A model generated the notes under the pieces. It made no database searches. It saw nothing but the letters and a program-made list of their open reading frames with translations, and was not told the DNA's origin. 64,000 nt of DNA, taken from contig JADJXD010000001.1 in assembly GCA_016715985.1 (NCBI GenBank), forward strand, positions 3,596,001 to 3,660,000, written 5' to 3'. Shown here one piece after another: positions 42,304 through 51,578 of this stretch. Source of the stretch: Saprospiraceae bacterium (lineage in GTDB: Bacteria; Bacteroidota; Bacteroidia; Chitinophagales; Saprospiraceae). Position 1 is the stretch's first letter. Each line of letters starts with the position of its first letter. Both the position numbers and the translations under genes were made by a program.

Positions 42304-44007
42304 ATGAAATTTTTATTTCCTGCATTATTCATTATTTTCAGTTCCATTATTGGATTAGCGAATAATACTGTAGTTATAAATGCAAAGCACTATTTTATAG
42401 ACGAAAGTAAAATGCTGATAGTTTCAAATGCAGATTTGGAAGTAATAAATTCCACCTGGCCGGCTATTAAAACACAGATCATTTTCGATACGGTTTATCA
42501 ATTTATTATTCCACATCACTCTCTTATTATTGGTAAATTATATGAAGTTGTCAATGAATCAAACCAAAAAACTTTTAAACTATACTTTAGCGAACTACCA
42601 CTGATCCATATCCGGACAGATGAAGAAATTGTGGATGAGCCCAATATTTCAGGTCGTTTTGAGATGATTGAAAATAACGGTCAATTATTAGAATCTTATA
42701 TCGGTGTTCAGTACCGAGGCGGATGGTCGCAGACTCTTCCCAAAAAATCTCTTGAAATTGAATTTCTTACAGACGAAACCGGAAATGAAACCCGTGATGT
42801 TTCTTTATTAGGCATGCATGAGGATGATGACTGGAATCTGCAAGCCATGTATAATGAGCCTTTAAGAATAAGAAGTAAAACCAATAACGAGCTCTGGAAA
42901 AAGATTCATACTATACATTATAAAAATAAAGAGCCCGATGCCGTGAATGGAATCAGCATGAAATATGTAGAGCTTTTTATCAATAATGAGTACAGGGGAG
43001 TCTATTGTCTGGGAGAAAAGGTAAACAGAAAACAGTTGAAACTTAAAAAACACAATGGAAACATCAGGGGAGAATTATACAAAGGCGTTGGTTGGGGCGC
43101 CAGTACATTTACTTCTGTACCTTTGTACGACAATGCATCATTAGATTGGGGCGGATTTGAATATAAACATCCCGATGAAGAAATTGACTGGTCTAATCTA
43201 TACAACTTTGTGGATTTCGTTATTCGTTCTTCATCAGATAAATTTTATACGGAATACCAAAATTATTTTCACATTGACAATGCAGTTGACTATTTTATTT
43301 TTCTGAATCTCTTAAGAGCCACAGATAACACTGGTAAAAATATATACATTGCAAAATATGACACCAACGATAAATATTTTTATGTTCCCTGGGATTTGGA
43401 TGGTAGTTTCGGAACTATCTGGGATGGCACAGTTGATACCAAAACCAATGGTTTGCTTTCAAATGGATTTTACAATCGCCTGATGAATGATTGTTTTAAT
43501 AATGGCTTTAGAAATAAACTCCGATCGAGGTGGCAGTCGCTCCGCAGTGATTTGATTAGCCATGATTTTTTACTCAATATGTTTGTAGCCAATCAGGAGT
43601 TGCTCATAAAAAATGGTATTTATGAAAGAGAGTCTTTAACCTGGCCTGACTATGCAGTCGATTCAGAAGGAATAGATTACATTTCAGATTGGATAAAAAA
43701 AAGACTGGATTTTTTAGATGTAAAGTTTAATGAAACGTGTACTCCTGTTTCTGTAACTGATGAATCCGGATTAATAAACCCGACTATTTTTCCCAATCCT
43801 ACAAATGATTTGATATATTTTGACAAAACACATTTTTCTGATTTTAATGTGATTGTCAGCAATAAATTAGGGAAGGTAGTTTTGCACAGGAAGATCACAA
43901 ATGAGGACAAAAGTTTATCCCTGAAGCATTTGGAAAATGGAATTTATTTCATCAATGTAGGTGCGGAAGAAAAAAACTGCACTTTCAAACTTGTACTTTT
44001 AAAATGA
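42304..44007 (+). CDS. CotH-type kinase-fold protein with T9SS sorting domain
   Basis: 567 residues from the ATG at 42304, which gives a good signal peptide (MKFLFPALFIIFSSIIGLA). The CotH domain covers about residues 120-470: YRGGWSQTLPKKSLEIE, DDWNLQAMYNEPLRIRS, RGVYCLGEKVNRKQLKL and VPWDLDGSFGTIWDG, the last being the family hallmark. CotH is an atypical kinase known to phosphorylate spore-coat proteins. The C-terminal 75 residues are a T9SS sorting domain (NPTIFPNPTNDLIYF, ending FKLVLLK), so it acts outside the cell. Confidence 0.88.
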   Translation: MKFLFPALFIIFSSIIGLANNTVVINAKHYFIDESKMLIVSNADLEVINSTWPAIKTQIIFDTVYQFIIPHHSLIIGKLYEVVNESNQKTFKLYFSELPLIHIRTDEEIVDEPNISGRFEMIENNGQLLESYIGVQYRGGWSQTLPKKSLEIEFLTDETGNETRDVSLLGMHEDDDWNLQAMYNEPLRIRSKTNNELWKKIHTIHYKNKEPDAVNGISMKYVELFINNEYRGVYCLGEKVNRKQLKLKKHNGNIRGELYKGVGWGASTFTSVPLYDNASLDWGGFEYKHPDEEIDWSNLYNFVDFVIRSSSDKFYTEYQNYFHIDNAVDYFIFLNLLRATDNTGKNIYIAKYDTNDKYFYVPWDLDGSFGTIWDGTVDTKTNGLLSNGFYNRLMNDCFNNGFRNKLRSRWQSLRSDLISHDFLLNMFVANQELLIKNGIYERESLTWPDYAVDSEGIDYISDWIKKRLDFLDVKFNETCTPVSVTDESGLINPTIFPNPTNDLIYFDKTHFSDFNVIVSNKLGKVVLHRKITNEDKSLSLKHLENGIYFINVGAEEKNCTFKLVLLK

Positions 44008-44458
44008 TTCCTTCATTGACCCAGGCACTATTTTTTTGATAATCCTTTTGTTAGGAGATGTTATCTTTTAGCTTTTTTCCTTTTTCCCTTAACCTTTTTC
44101 CTTTCACCCTCTTTCTCACCTGATCACAGATCACCCAATCACCCCATCACAGATATATTTACTGCTCTGCTCACCCCCGACCCCTAAAGGGGAGTCCATC
44201 CCGCTTACCTATTATTAATTAGCTGTAGCCATTAGCTTTTAGCATTTTTTCCCTTTTCCCTTTCCCTTTTTCCTTTCACCCTCTTTCTCACCTGATCACA
44301 GATTACAAGATCACAGATCACCCAATCACAGATATATTTACTGCTCTGCTCACCCCCGACCCCTGAAGGGGAGTCCATCCCGCTTACCAATATCAATTCA
44401 CTCATTCACCCATTCACCCATTCACCCATTCACCCATTCACCCATTCACTCATTCCCC
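44008..44458. repeat. Non-coding region with 179-bp tandem repeat and 8-bp microsatellite
   Basis: ACTGCTCTGCTCACCCCCGA begins at 44161 and 44340, giving a 179-bp repeat that also includes the TTTCTCACCTGATCACAGAT segment. From 44397 to 44457 an 8-bp unit CATTCACC is repeated about seven times. The pyrimidine-rich style and the TCACCTGATCAC motif match the array at 35.6-36.6 kb. Confidence 0.85.
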
Positions 44459-45589
44459 TTAATTACACAAAATATTAATATGGGCATTGGCTTCAGCATA
44501 ACCCAATTTGGCGGATTGTTTGATATCAGCGCAGGCTTTACCGGGATTTTGTAGTCTTGAGTAAGTGTTTGCTCTATTGTAAAAAGCTTCTGCAAAATCA
44601 GCTTTTTTATCAATCGCCGAGCTGAAATCTTTGAGTGCATTTTCAAAATATTCCATTTCCATAAAACATATTCCTCTATGCACGTATAGAGATGCATTTT
44701 TGGGATCCTTTTTTATTAATTCAGTATAATCTGTAATCGCCTCACTGAAGTTGCCCAGATTAAAAGTGCAAATTGCTTTATTGTGCAGTGCATTCTGATC
44801 ATCCGGATTTAATTGTATGGCTATGGATAAGTCAGCATTGGCTCCATTATAGTCTTCCAGCATTAGTTTGCAGTATCCACGGTTACTGTATAATTCACCA
44901 TCATCAGATTTTTGTCGGATAGCCATAGAAAGTTCTGAGATAGCTTCTCTCCATTTATTTTGTTTCAGATATATTTTCGAACGTTCTTTGTAGATTAATG
45001 CCTGTGATGGATTAGCATCTCCTGCAGCCGAAAAATCTGCTAATGCTCCATGTAAATCTCCCGTTTTTGACTTGCACACCGCTCTGTTAAAATAGGTAGC
45101 ATATGTTCGTTCACCGAGTACAATGCTTTTATCAAAGTCAGAAATGGCAGCTTCAAATTTATTTTGTTTCATCAGTGCAGATCCTCTGTTGTAGTATGCT
45201 TTGGCTAATGTCGGATCTTTGTCGATGGCTTTATTTAAAGTAATGATACAGTTTTCATAGTCTTCAGCCAGTAACTGAGCATACCCCTTATATAAATATG
45301 CTTTCGCAAATTCAGGATCTAATCCCAGGACTTTATCGCAGTCGATTATGGCTCCTTTATGGTCGCCGGAGTTTATTTTTGCAACAGCCCGGTTAAAATA
45401 AGCTTTGGTGTATTCCGGTGAAATATCCAATGCCTGAGAATATAATTGAATGGCTTTGAAATAATCTCTTTTATTAAAGGATTCTATTCCATTATTCAGT
45501 AAATGGATAGCGTCATTTTCCACCTTTTGAGCGAACAAATAACCTGCATTCATGCAGAAAATAATCAGAACTGAAAAAATATATTTCAT
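44459..45589 (-). CDS. Exported TPR-repeat protein
   Basis: 376 residues from the ATG at 45589. The signal peptide MKYIFSVLIIFCMNAGYLFA is followed by about ten consecutive tetratricopeptide repeats (for example AYFNRAVAKINSGDHKGAI, YYNRGSALMKQNKFEAAISD, YVHRGICFMEMEYFENALKD). No other domain is seen. It is likely a periplasmic scaffold for protein-protein contacts. Its stop codon sits immediately beside the 8-bp microsatellite. Confidence 0.85.
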   Translation of the reverse strand: MKYIFSVLIIFCMNAGYLFAQKVENDAIHLLNNGIESFNKRDYFKAIQLYSQALDISPEYTKAYFNRAVAKINSGDHKGAIIDCDKVLGLDPEFAKAYLYKGYAQLLAEDYENCIITLNKAIDKDPTLAKAYYNRGSALMKQNKFEAAISDFDKSIVLGERTYATYFNRAVCKSKTGDLHGALADFSAAGDANPSQALIYKERSKIYLKQNKWREAISELSMAIRQKSDDGELYSNRGYCKLMLEDYNGANADLSIAIQLNPDDQNALHNKAICTFNLGNFSEAITDYTELIKKDPKNASLYVHRGICFMEMEYFENALKDFSSAIDKKADFAEAFYNRANTYSRLQNPGKACADIKQSAKLGYAEANAHINILCN

Positions 45590-45812
45590 TATCGGTTTTA
45601 TTAAATAATACATACAGAATATAACTGTATCGTTATGAATGATGACATTCTCAAATAAAGGGGGATATATTCAGAGATAGAGCAACAATTTTGCCAAAAT
45701 TCAGAAGGGGATTAAAAAACTATTCAATGGCTTGATTGTTGGACAAAGTTGAAAATTTCTTAGTTAATAATCCTACTTTTGGGACATTATTTTAGCAGAT
45801 ATTTCAAAATTC

Positions 45813-46856
45813 ATGGTAAAGCCTGATATAAAGACAGTTACTAAGCCGGATCCGGGTGCTTCAGATCGTAAGAAGGATCATATTGAACTGGCATTTAAAT
45901 CCAGGGTGGGTCATTCACTAATAGATACCAGATTCAGTTATGAACCGGCACTCAGCGGTCACCCTGTTGACGGAACTCTTCAGGAAATGACTTTCTTAGG
46001 TAAAAAATTCAAAGCACCGATATGGGTATCCAGTATGACCGGTGGTACACAAATGGCAGGTGTTATAAACAGGAATTTGGCGAAAGCTTGTGGTCAGTTT
46101 GGTCTTGGGATGGGCCTCGGATCATGCAGACAGTTATTGCACAGTAATACATACCTAAATGATTTTGATGTACGCAAATACATGCCGGATCAACCACTTT
46201 ATGCCAATCTTGGTATTGCACAAGTGGAACAATTAATCAGCCGGAATGAAATTTATAAAATCAATGAACTTGTAAAAAAACTATCAGCAGATGGTCTGAT
46301 TGTTCATATTAATCCGATGCAGGAATGGCTTCAGCCTGAAGGAGACAGATATTTTACTTCACCTGTTGATACCATTAAAAGAATATTAGATGCGGTTGAT
46401 ATAAAACTCATCGTGAAAGAAGTAGGGCAGGGAATGGGAAAGGCAAGTCTTCGGGCACTATTCGAATTACCTTTAGAAGCTATAGATTTTGCAGCGAGTG
46501 GAGGGACTAATTTTGCATTACTGGAATTATTAAGATCATCTAAGGAGAAAGCGGACATTTATGGGAAATTAGCGAATCTTGGTCACACAGCTGAAGAGAT
46601 GGTAGATTATGTAAACCAACTGAAAGTCGAAATGGGCGATAAAATGTCTTGCAGACAAGTGATTATTTCCGGTGGAGTGGAAGACTTTTTGGATGGATAT
46701 TATCTGACACAAAAAATAACAATTCCATCTGTTTATGGTCAGGCATCCGCATTCCTGAAACATGCAATGGGCGATTATGAAGATTTGGAACTTTACATCA
46801 GACAGCAAATCGACGGTTTGGCACTGGCAAAAACATTTCTTAAAATAAAAGAATGA
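45813..46856 (+). CDS. fni: Type 2 isopentenyl-diphosphate isomerase
   Basis: 347 residues. FMN-dependent isomerase motifs: ASDRKKDHIELAF, PIWVSSMTGGT, GLGSCRQLL, HINPMQEWLQPEGD and VKEVGQGM. It converts isopentenyl diphosphate to dimethylallyl diphosphate for isoprenoid synthesis using reduced FMN. It is followed after 9 bp by HMG-CoA reductase, which shows the organism uses the mevalonate route to isoprenoids. Confidence 0.94.
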   Translation: MVKPDIKTVTKPDPGASDRKKDHIELAFKSRVGHSLIDTRFSYEPALSGHPVDGTLQEMTFLGKKFKAPIWVSSMTGGTQMAGVINRNLAKACGQFGLGMGLGSCRQLLHSNTYLNDFDVRKYMPDQPLYANLGIAQVEQLISRNEIYKINELVKKLSADGLIVHINPMQEWLQPEGDRYFTSPVDTIKRILDAVDIKLIVKEVGQGMGKASLRALFELPLEAIDFAASGGTNFALLELLRSSKEKADIYGKLANLGHTAEEMVDYVNQLKVEMGDKMSCRQVIISGGVEDFLDGYYLTQKITIPSVYGQASAFLKHAMGDYEDLELYIRQQIDGLALAKTFLKIKE

Positions 46857-46865
46857 AAAGATTCT

Positions 46866-48188
46866 ATGAATGATAAAAGTGTAACAGGTTTTTCAAAGTT
46901 TACCAAGGAAGAAAAGCTTGAGTGGCTTTCTGCCAATTACCTGAATGGAGATGATGAAGATTGTGAATCTTTCAAAAAATTCTGGCTGGAAGATGTTGGA
47001 TCTCAAAAGATTTTAGACGGTTTTAGCGAAAATACAGTTTCAAATTTTATAATGCCCTATAGTCTGGCACCCAATTTTCTAATTGATGGCCACCTGTATT
47101 GTGTGCCGATGGTCATCGAAGAAAGCAGTGTTGTAGCAGCAGCTTCTTCGGCGGCGAAATATTGGTTGGACAGAGGTGGTTTTAAAACGACTATTCTTGG
47201 TACAACTAAAGTCGGTCAGATTCACTTCAAATGGAAGGGGAGATTTGAAACACTTCAGGGGCTTTTCCCTGCAATCAGAGAAAAAATGATAGCAGATGCA
47301 GCTGAGCTGACAGCTAATATGGAAAGCCGGGGTGGTGGAATTCAAAAAATTGAACTGCTGGATTTTTCTGATGCTGAACCTGAATTGTTTCAGATTCGGG
47401 CACATTTTCTCACCTGCGATTCGATGGGAGCAAATTTTATAAATACTGTATTGGAAAAATTTGCCGGAACACTGGAAGACTATTTTGTAGATCATGATTG
47501 TATTAAAGATGAACAACGGGATATCCGGATCATCATGTCTATCCTTTCCAATCATACACCGGAATGTCTTGTACGCTCTGAAGTTTCCTGCAAAGTCACT
47601 GAATTGGGTACTTTTGCCAATGGCATGCTGGCAGAAGCATTGGCTGAAAAATTTCGGACTGCCGTGCGGATTGCGCATATAGATACATACAGAGCAACCA
47701 CCCACAATAAAGGGATTTTTAATGGTATAGATGCTGTTGTGCTGGCTACCGGCAATGACTTCAGAGCGATCGAAGCAGCAGGACATACATATGCAGTGAA
47801 GGAAGGCATGTACCGCAGTCTGAGTGATTGTGAAATAAAAGACGGTGTTTTCAGATTCTGGTTGGACATTCCACTTGCTGTCGGTACGGTGGGTGGCCTG
47901 ACATCGCTCCACCCGCTGGCAAAAAAATCTCTTGAGATCCTTGGTAATCCATCCGCAGAAGAACTAATGAGAATAATCGCATCCGTCGGACTGGCGCAGA
48001 ATTTTGCAGCAGTAAAATCTTTAGTAACTACCGGTATCCAGAAAGGACATATGAAAATGCACCTGCTGAACATCTTAAACCATCTGAACGCCACAGAAGA
48101 AGAAGTTTCCAAAGCTTATGTATATTTTGAAAACAGAACGATATCTTATGCGGAAGTCAGAGCATTTCTGGGAGGTGTCCGACTATAA
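46866..48188 (+). CDS. mvaA: Hydroxymethylglutaryl-CoA reductase, class II (degradative type)
   Basis: 440 residues. Motifs: MVIEESSVVAAASSAAKYW, CDSMGANFINTVLEKFAG, and HNKGIFNGIDAVVLATGND, in the order and spacing of bacterial class II enzymes. It catalyses HMG-CoA to mevalonate (or the reverse). Despite the degradative family label, the operon with fni argues for a biosynthetic role here. Cofactor preference (NADH or NADPH) cannot be read reliably. Confidence 0.93.
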   Translation: MNDKSVTGFSKFTKEEKLEWLSANYLNGDDEDCESFKKFWLEDVGSQKILDGFSENTVSNFIMPYSLAPNFLIDGHLYCVPMVIEESSVVAAASSAAKYWLDRGGFKTTILGTTKVGQIHFKWKGRFETLQGLFPAIREKMIADAAELTANMESRGGGIQKIELLDFSDAEPELFQIRAHFLTCDSMGANFINTVLEKFAGTLEDYFVDHDCIKDEQRDIRIIMSILSNHTPECLVRSEVSCKVTELGTFANGMLAEALAEKFRTAVRIAHIDTYRATTHNKGIFNGIDAVVLATGNDFRAIEAAGHTYAVKEGMYRSLSDCEIKDGVFRFWLDIPLAVGTVGGLTSLHPLAKKSLEILGNPSAEELMRIIASVGLAQNFAAVKSLVTTGIQKGHMKMHLLNILNHLNATEEEVSKAYVYFENRTISYAEVRAFLGGVRL

Positions 48189-48261
48189 TTTTGAACTTTC
48201 AGAAAGGGAACTGATTCATAGTAAGAAAATTTCCACATGCATTGTCAGGCAATATTTACTT

Positions 48262-48343
48262 TCCGCTGCCCCTTCTCGCTTCGGAGCAGGCGGGCCTGCC
48301 TGCCTTCGGAGTCAGGCAGACTCATTCCCAAAAGGGACGACCT
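48262..48343. repeat. GC-rich dispersed palindromic repeat, copy 2 (inverted)
   Basis: Reverse complement of the element at 2398-2512: GCTTCGGAGCAGGCGGGCCT and AAAGGGACGACCT match its arms. It is the only feature seen in 48189-48499. Confidence 0.75.
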
Positions 48344-48499
48344 GAACTGTAATTACAAAAAGTGAAAATAGTTAACCTGATTTGAAGTCTATTATAAACA
48401 GAAAAATTTCGCAAATCTCTTGCATCTAAGTTTAATTCTTTACTTTTAAGGCAGCAAAAAAATCTAAGAAGCGTTATTGAAACAACACAAACAGGAAGA

Positions 48500-49174
48500 A
48501 TGAAACTGAAATTTTGTCTTATCCTTTTTCAATTATCTTTATTTATAAGTCTGAATGCTCAAACAGATAAAAAAGATAATCCTGCTGCAAAGTATAAATA
48601 TGAAAATGAATTGGGGATCAATTTTACCAATGTATTGGGAAATGTCTTAAGTTTGAATCCTAACAATGCCAATTCGCCCTACGGATTGACTTACAGAAGG
48701 CATTTCAAAAACTGGACATTCAGGTCAGGTATTGATTTTGCATTTACGAGTAAAGATAACTTTGATTTCTCAGATGGACTAAGTCAGCAAATTTCATTAA
48801 ATGAACGATATGCCGCAGTCAGAATCGGAATGCAAAAAAGCATTTTTCTGACCGATCATCTTATTTTTGGTTATGGTCTGGATTTATTGGTAAACTATGA
48901 CTATGAGAAGTCTGAAGCGTTTATTTTTTTTGGTAATTTTAATAGAATATCAGATACAGAAAGGTTGCTTTCATTCGGTCTTGGTCCAATGTTGAGATTG
49001 GAATATAAAATTTCTGACAGAGTATTTTTGTCTACAGAATCTACACTTTACGGAACCATAGGCACTAAAAAAAATATATTTGACAATGGAGCTTTCGTAG
49101 AAGAACGGTCCACTGATGAATTTTCGTTGAAGCTGGTTTTGCCACAATCCTTATTCATTAATATTTTATTTTAA
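48500..49174 (+). CDS. Outer-membrane beta-barrel-like protein
   Basis: 224 residues. Signal peptide (MKLKFCLILFQLSLFISLNA). The mature part is a series of amphipathic strands (GLTYRRHFKNWTFRSGIDFAF, FGYGLDLLVNYDYE, LSFGLGPMLRLEYK) and ends in FINILF, a C-terminal aromatic typical of outer-membrane barrels. It is related in pattern to the next gene. The stop abuts an anomalous homopolymer-rich stretch. Confidence 0.7.
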   Translation: MKLKFCLILFQLSLFISLNAQTDKKDNPAAKYKYENELGINFTNVLGNVLSLNPNNANSPYGLTYRRHFKNWTFRSGIDFAFTSKDNFDFSDGLSQQISLNERYAAVRIGMQKSIFLTDHLIFGYGLDLLVNYDYEKSEAFIFFGNFNRISDTERLLSFGLGPMLRLEYKISDRVFLSTESTLYGTIGTKKNIFDNGAFVEERSTDEFSLKLVLPQSLFINILF

Positions 49175-49397
49175 GGGGGGGGCGAAAAAAAAAACAATTT
49201 TTTTACAAAAAATTAAGAAAAAAAAAGAAGAGGACCCCCCAAAAACCCCCCGGGGAAAAAAATTTTGGGTCGGGCCCCCCCCCAAAAAGGAAAAAGAGGC
49301 AAAATTGGGGGTGTTGTCGCCAAAAAAGTCACCCCCCCCCCCCCCCCCCCCCCCGGCGGGCGAAAAAAAATTCAAAAAATTCAATTATTTTAAGTGG
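49175..49397. other. Homopolymer-rich low-complexity stretch, probably artefactual
   Basis: Long runs of A, G and C (including more than 20 consecutive C near 49333) replace normal sequence between two genes. The composition is unlike anything else here except 55055-55215. It most likely reflects low-quality gap sequence or assembly error. The apparent ORFs across it are spurious. Confidence 0.75.
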
Positions 49398-50007
49398 ATG
49401 AAAAAAGTATATAGCGACGGTAGCAATCATCATATTGGGCTTTCAGAATGTTTTTGCACAGGAAGACTTAACTTCGGAGGACTTTGCTTTATTGAGCGAT
49501 AGTATTATGGATTCGTCAAAGGATGTGGATGACAAAACTTTCTGGTGGTCCGGAAGCAAAGAGATTGGTCTGAATATGACCCCGTTGATTTCTCAATTGG
49601 TTCCCTTCAATCTGGGTTCTGTTAATGCCGGTATTATAGGACTGAATTACAGAAAATATTACAACAAAAGAGCTTTCAGATTAAATTTTGGAGCTAATAT
49701 TTCAGAATCCGCCCTTGAAGAAGATGATCCATTTTTCTATTTTTCGATCGGAACAGAAAAAAGAACTGCACTTACAAAATCCTGGCATTATACTTCCGGC
49801 TGGGATTTATATATAAGTGCTGATGGCGAAGATGCAGAAGGTGAAATTGGGATAACTAAATTATATGGAATTGAATACCACTTTAACAAACGTGTATTTT
49901 TAAGTACCGAAGGGAGACTTCGTCTTGGATTGCCACTCGAGGGTGAGAGTCCGACTATAAAATTTGAAATTCCGGCAGCGATTTTCTTTAATATTCGTTT
50001 GTTTTAA
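49398..50007 (+). CDS. Outer-membrane beta-barrel-like protein, start frameshifted by one base
   Basis: The body frame begins at a TTG (49435), but reading back in that frame gives KYIATVAIIILGFQNVFAQ, a clear signal peptide. An ATG with AAA AAA at 49398 lies one base out of frame. Removing one A from the A-run at 49401-49406 gives MKKYIATVAIIILGFQNV and a complete protein of about 202 residues. The frameshift lies at the edge of the artefactual stretch, so it is probably a sequence error. The protein ends in AAIFFNIRLF, like its upstream neighbour, and is a likely outer-membrane barrel. Confidence 0.7.
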
Positions 50008-50136
50008 ATAAATGTTTGATAACCAAAAGTTTGAGCTAAAACGCTTCAGAAGCAGTTATTAAACAAGTCAAATTGGCGTTTAGAAGACAAATGCTATATT
50101 TTTAGACAGACTTTAATGTTAAGTTTTTACAATCTC

Positions 50137-50167
50137 TTGACAATTTAATCCGTTTGGTTTATTTTTG
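50137..50167 (+). promoter_or_regulatory. Bacteroidota-type promoter for the di-haem peroxidase gene
   Basis: -33 TTG (50137-50139) and -7 TATTTTTG (50160-50167) with 20-bp spacing, 34 bp before the start codon. This is the best full match to the TTG-N20-TAnnTTTG pattern in the window. Confidence 0.65.
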
Positions 50168-50201
50168 ATTTTTAATTCAAATAATTCTTAAAATTGCTGT
50201 T

Positions 50202-51395
50202 ATGAAAAATGTATTTTGGGTTTTTGTAGCCTTTATCACTTTGTTGTTTGCATGTGCAAAAACAGAAGCTCCGTTGATTGAAGAAAATCTGGTTCCGAAT
50301 TTACCGGAGACACCCTATAATTACAAAGATCTGCAACTACCGCAGAATAGTTTTTCCGGTAACGTGTTTGATCCCATAAATTTCCCCGGAGATATTAATA
50401 TTGGTTTTCCGGAACCGGATAGAGTTCGACCCGCAGGCAATTTTATAAATATTACAGATGAAGGAGCAGCCCTGGGACGGGTTCTTTTTTATGACAAAAA
50501 ACTTTCATTAAATAATACGATTGCATGTGGCAGTTGTCATCATCAGGATAAAGCTTTTGCAGATGGAAAGAGAGTCAGCCCGGGCTTTGAAGGCAGGATA
50601 ACAGAGCGAAACAGTATGTCTATCGTTAATCCCATTTTACTGAATAATCTATTTTGGGATTCCCGATCCAAAACGATCGTGGACCTGTCGCTCAGACCGG
50701 TTCAGAATCATGTGGAGATGGGAATGGAAGATCTGGATCATTTAGTGAAGAAACTTTCAGAAACACCTTACTATACACCATTATTCAAATCTGCGTACGG
50801 AAATACACAAATCACATCTTCCAAAATTGCAGATGCTCTTTCGCAATTTATTGGCTCCATAACATCAAGCAGATCCAGATTTGATGTTGGATTTAACAAT
50901 GGATTCAGCAATTTTTCTGAACTGGAGAGAATGGGTAAAAGTATTTTTGAAGGAAACAAAGCAAAATGTGCATCCTGTCATGCAGGAGCCAACTTCAGTG
51001 CACCGGATGGTCCGTTTGATCCTTATGGTGGAGGTGGTGAATTTGGTACAGGCGAAGATTTAGGTGGTGCAGCTAATATAGGTCTCGATCTCGTTTATAA
51101 AGACAATGGCAGAAGTAATGGAAAATTCAGGATTCCGAGTCTCCGTAATATTGAATTGACCGCTCCTTATATGCATGATGGCAGATTCAAAACATTGGAA
51201 GAAGTGGTAGAGCATTACAGCTCAGGTATCAAACCGCATCAGCATCTGGATCCTAAATTTATGGATACTAAAGGAAATGTTGTTCAATTGAATCTGACCG
51301 GAATAGAAAAAAAGGCTTTGGTAGCGTTCCTGAAAACTTTGACAGATCATGAAATGACCACTAATCCAAAATACAGCGACCCATTTAAGAAATAA
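50202..51395 (+). CDS. Di-haem cytochrome c peroxidase (CcpA/MauG family) lipoprotein
   Basis: 397 residues. The signal peptide ends FITLLFAC (lipobox). Two haem c attachment sites: ACGSCHH (near residue 107) and CASCHA (near residue 257), with RNIELTAPYMHDGRF late in the protein, as in bacterial cytochrome c peroxidases. It reduces hydrogen peroxide in the periplasm, or acts as a MauG-like oxidase; sequence alone does not separate these. It has its own promoter and terminator and is monocistronic. Confidence 0.9.
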   Translation: MKNVFWVFVAFITLLFACAKTEAPLIEENLVPNLPETPYNYKDLQLPQNSFSGNVFDPINFPGDINIGFPEPDRVRPAGNFINITDEGAALGRVLFYDKKLSLNNTIACGSCHHQDKAFADGKRVSPGFEGRITERNSMSIVNPILLNNLFWDSRSKTIVDLSLRPVQNHVEMGMEDLDHLVKKLSETPYYTPLFKSAYGNTQITSSKIADALSQFIGSITSSRSRFDVGFNNGFSNFSELERMGKSIFEGNKAKCASCHAGANFSAPDGPFDPYGGGGEFGTGEDLGGAANIGLDLVYKDNGRSNGKFRIPSLRNIELTAPYMHDGRFKTLEEVVEHYSSGIKPHQHLDPKFMDTKGNVVQLNLTGIEKKALVAFLKTLTDHEMTTNPKYSDPFKK

Positions 51396-51418
51396 TTTTT
51401 GAAATTATTTGTATAAAA

Positions 51419-51457
51419 ATCCTTTGCACTCAGGCTTGAATGCAAAGGATTTTTTTA
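51419..51457 (+). terminator. Intrinsic terminator after the peroxidase gene
   Basis: Perfect stem ATCCTTTGCA / TGCAAAGGAT (51419-51428, 51441-51450) followed by seven T. Confidence 0.9.
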
Positions 51458-51550
51458 TTTATATTATAGTGATTTTTTAATACAAAAAATTCTTGAATCA
51501 AAATACTATGACTTCAATACCGCAATTTCTGAAAATCCGCTTGAAAATCT

Positions 51551-51558
51551 TAGCTTTG
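51551..51558 (+). promoter_or_regulatory. Putative -7 element for rsmA
   Basis: TAGCTTTG matches TAnnTTTG, 20 bp before the ATG at 51579. Confidence 0.5.
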
Positions 51559-51578
51559 CATCTCATAATATTTGAAAG

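Noticed and set aside
47079..48112. Long minus-strand ORFs (277 and 186 codons) within HMG-CoA reductase
   Set aside because: The plus strand encodes a clear full-length HMG-CoA reductase with all motifs; these are shadows.
48118..48345. 75-codon ORF after HMG-CoA reductase
   Set aside because: It consists of the end of the reductase in another frame plus the GC-rich repeat.
49166..49502. ORFs across the homopolymer-rich stretch
   Set aside because: Encoded by runs of G, C and A; probably artefactual sequence.
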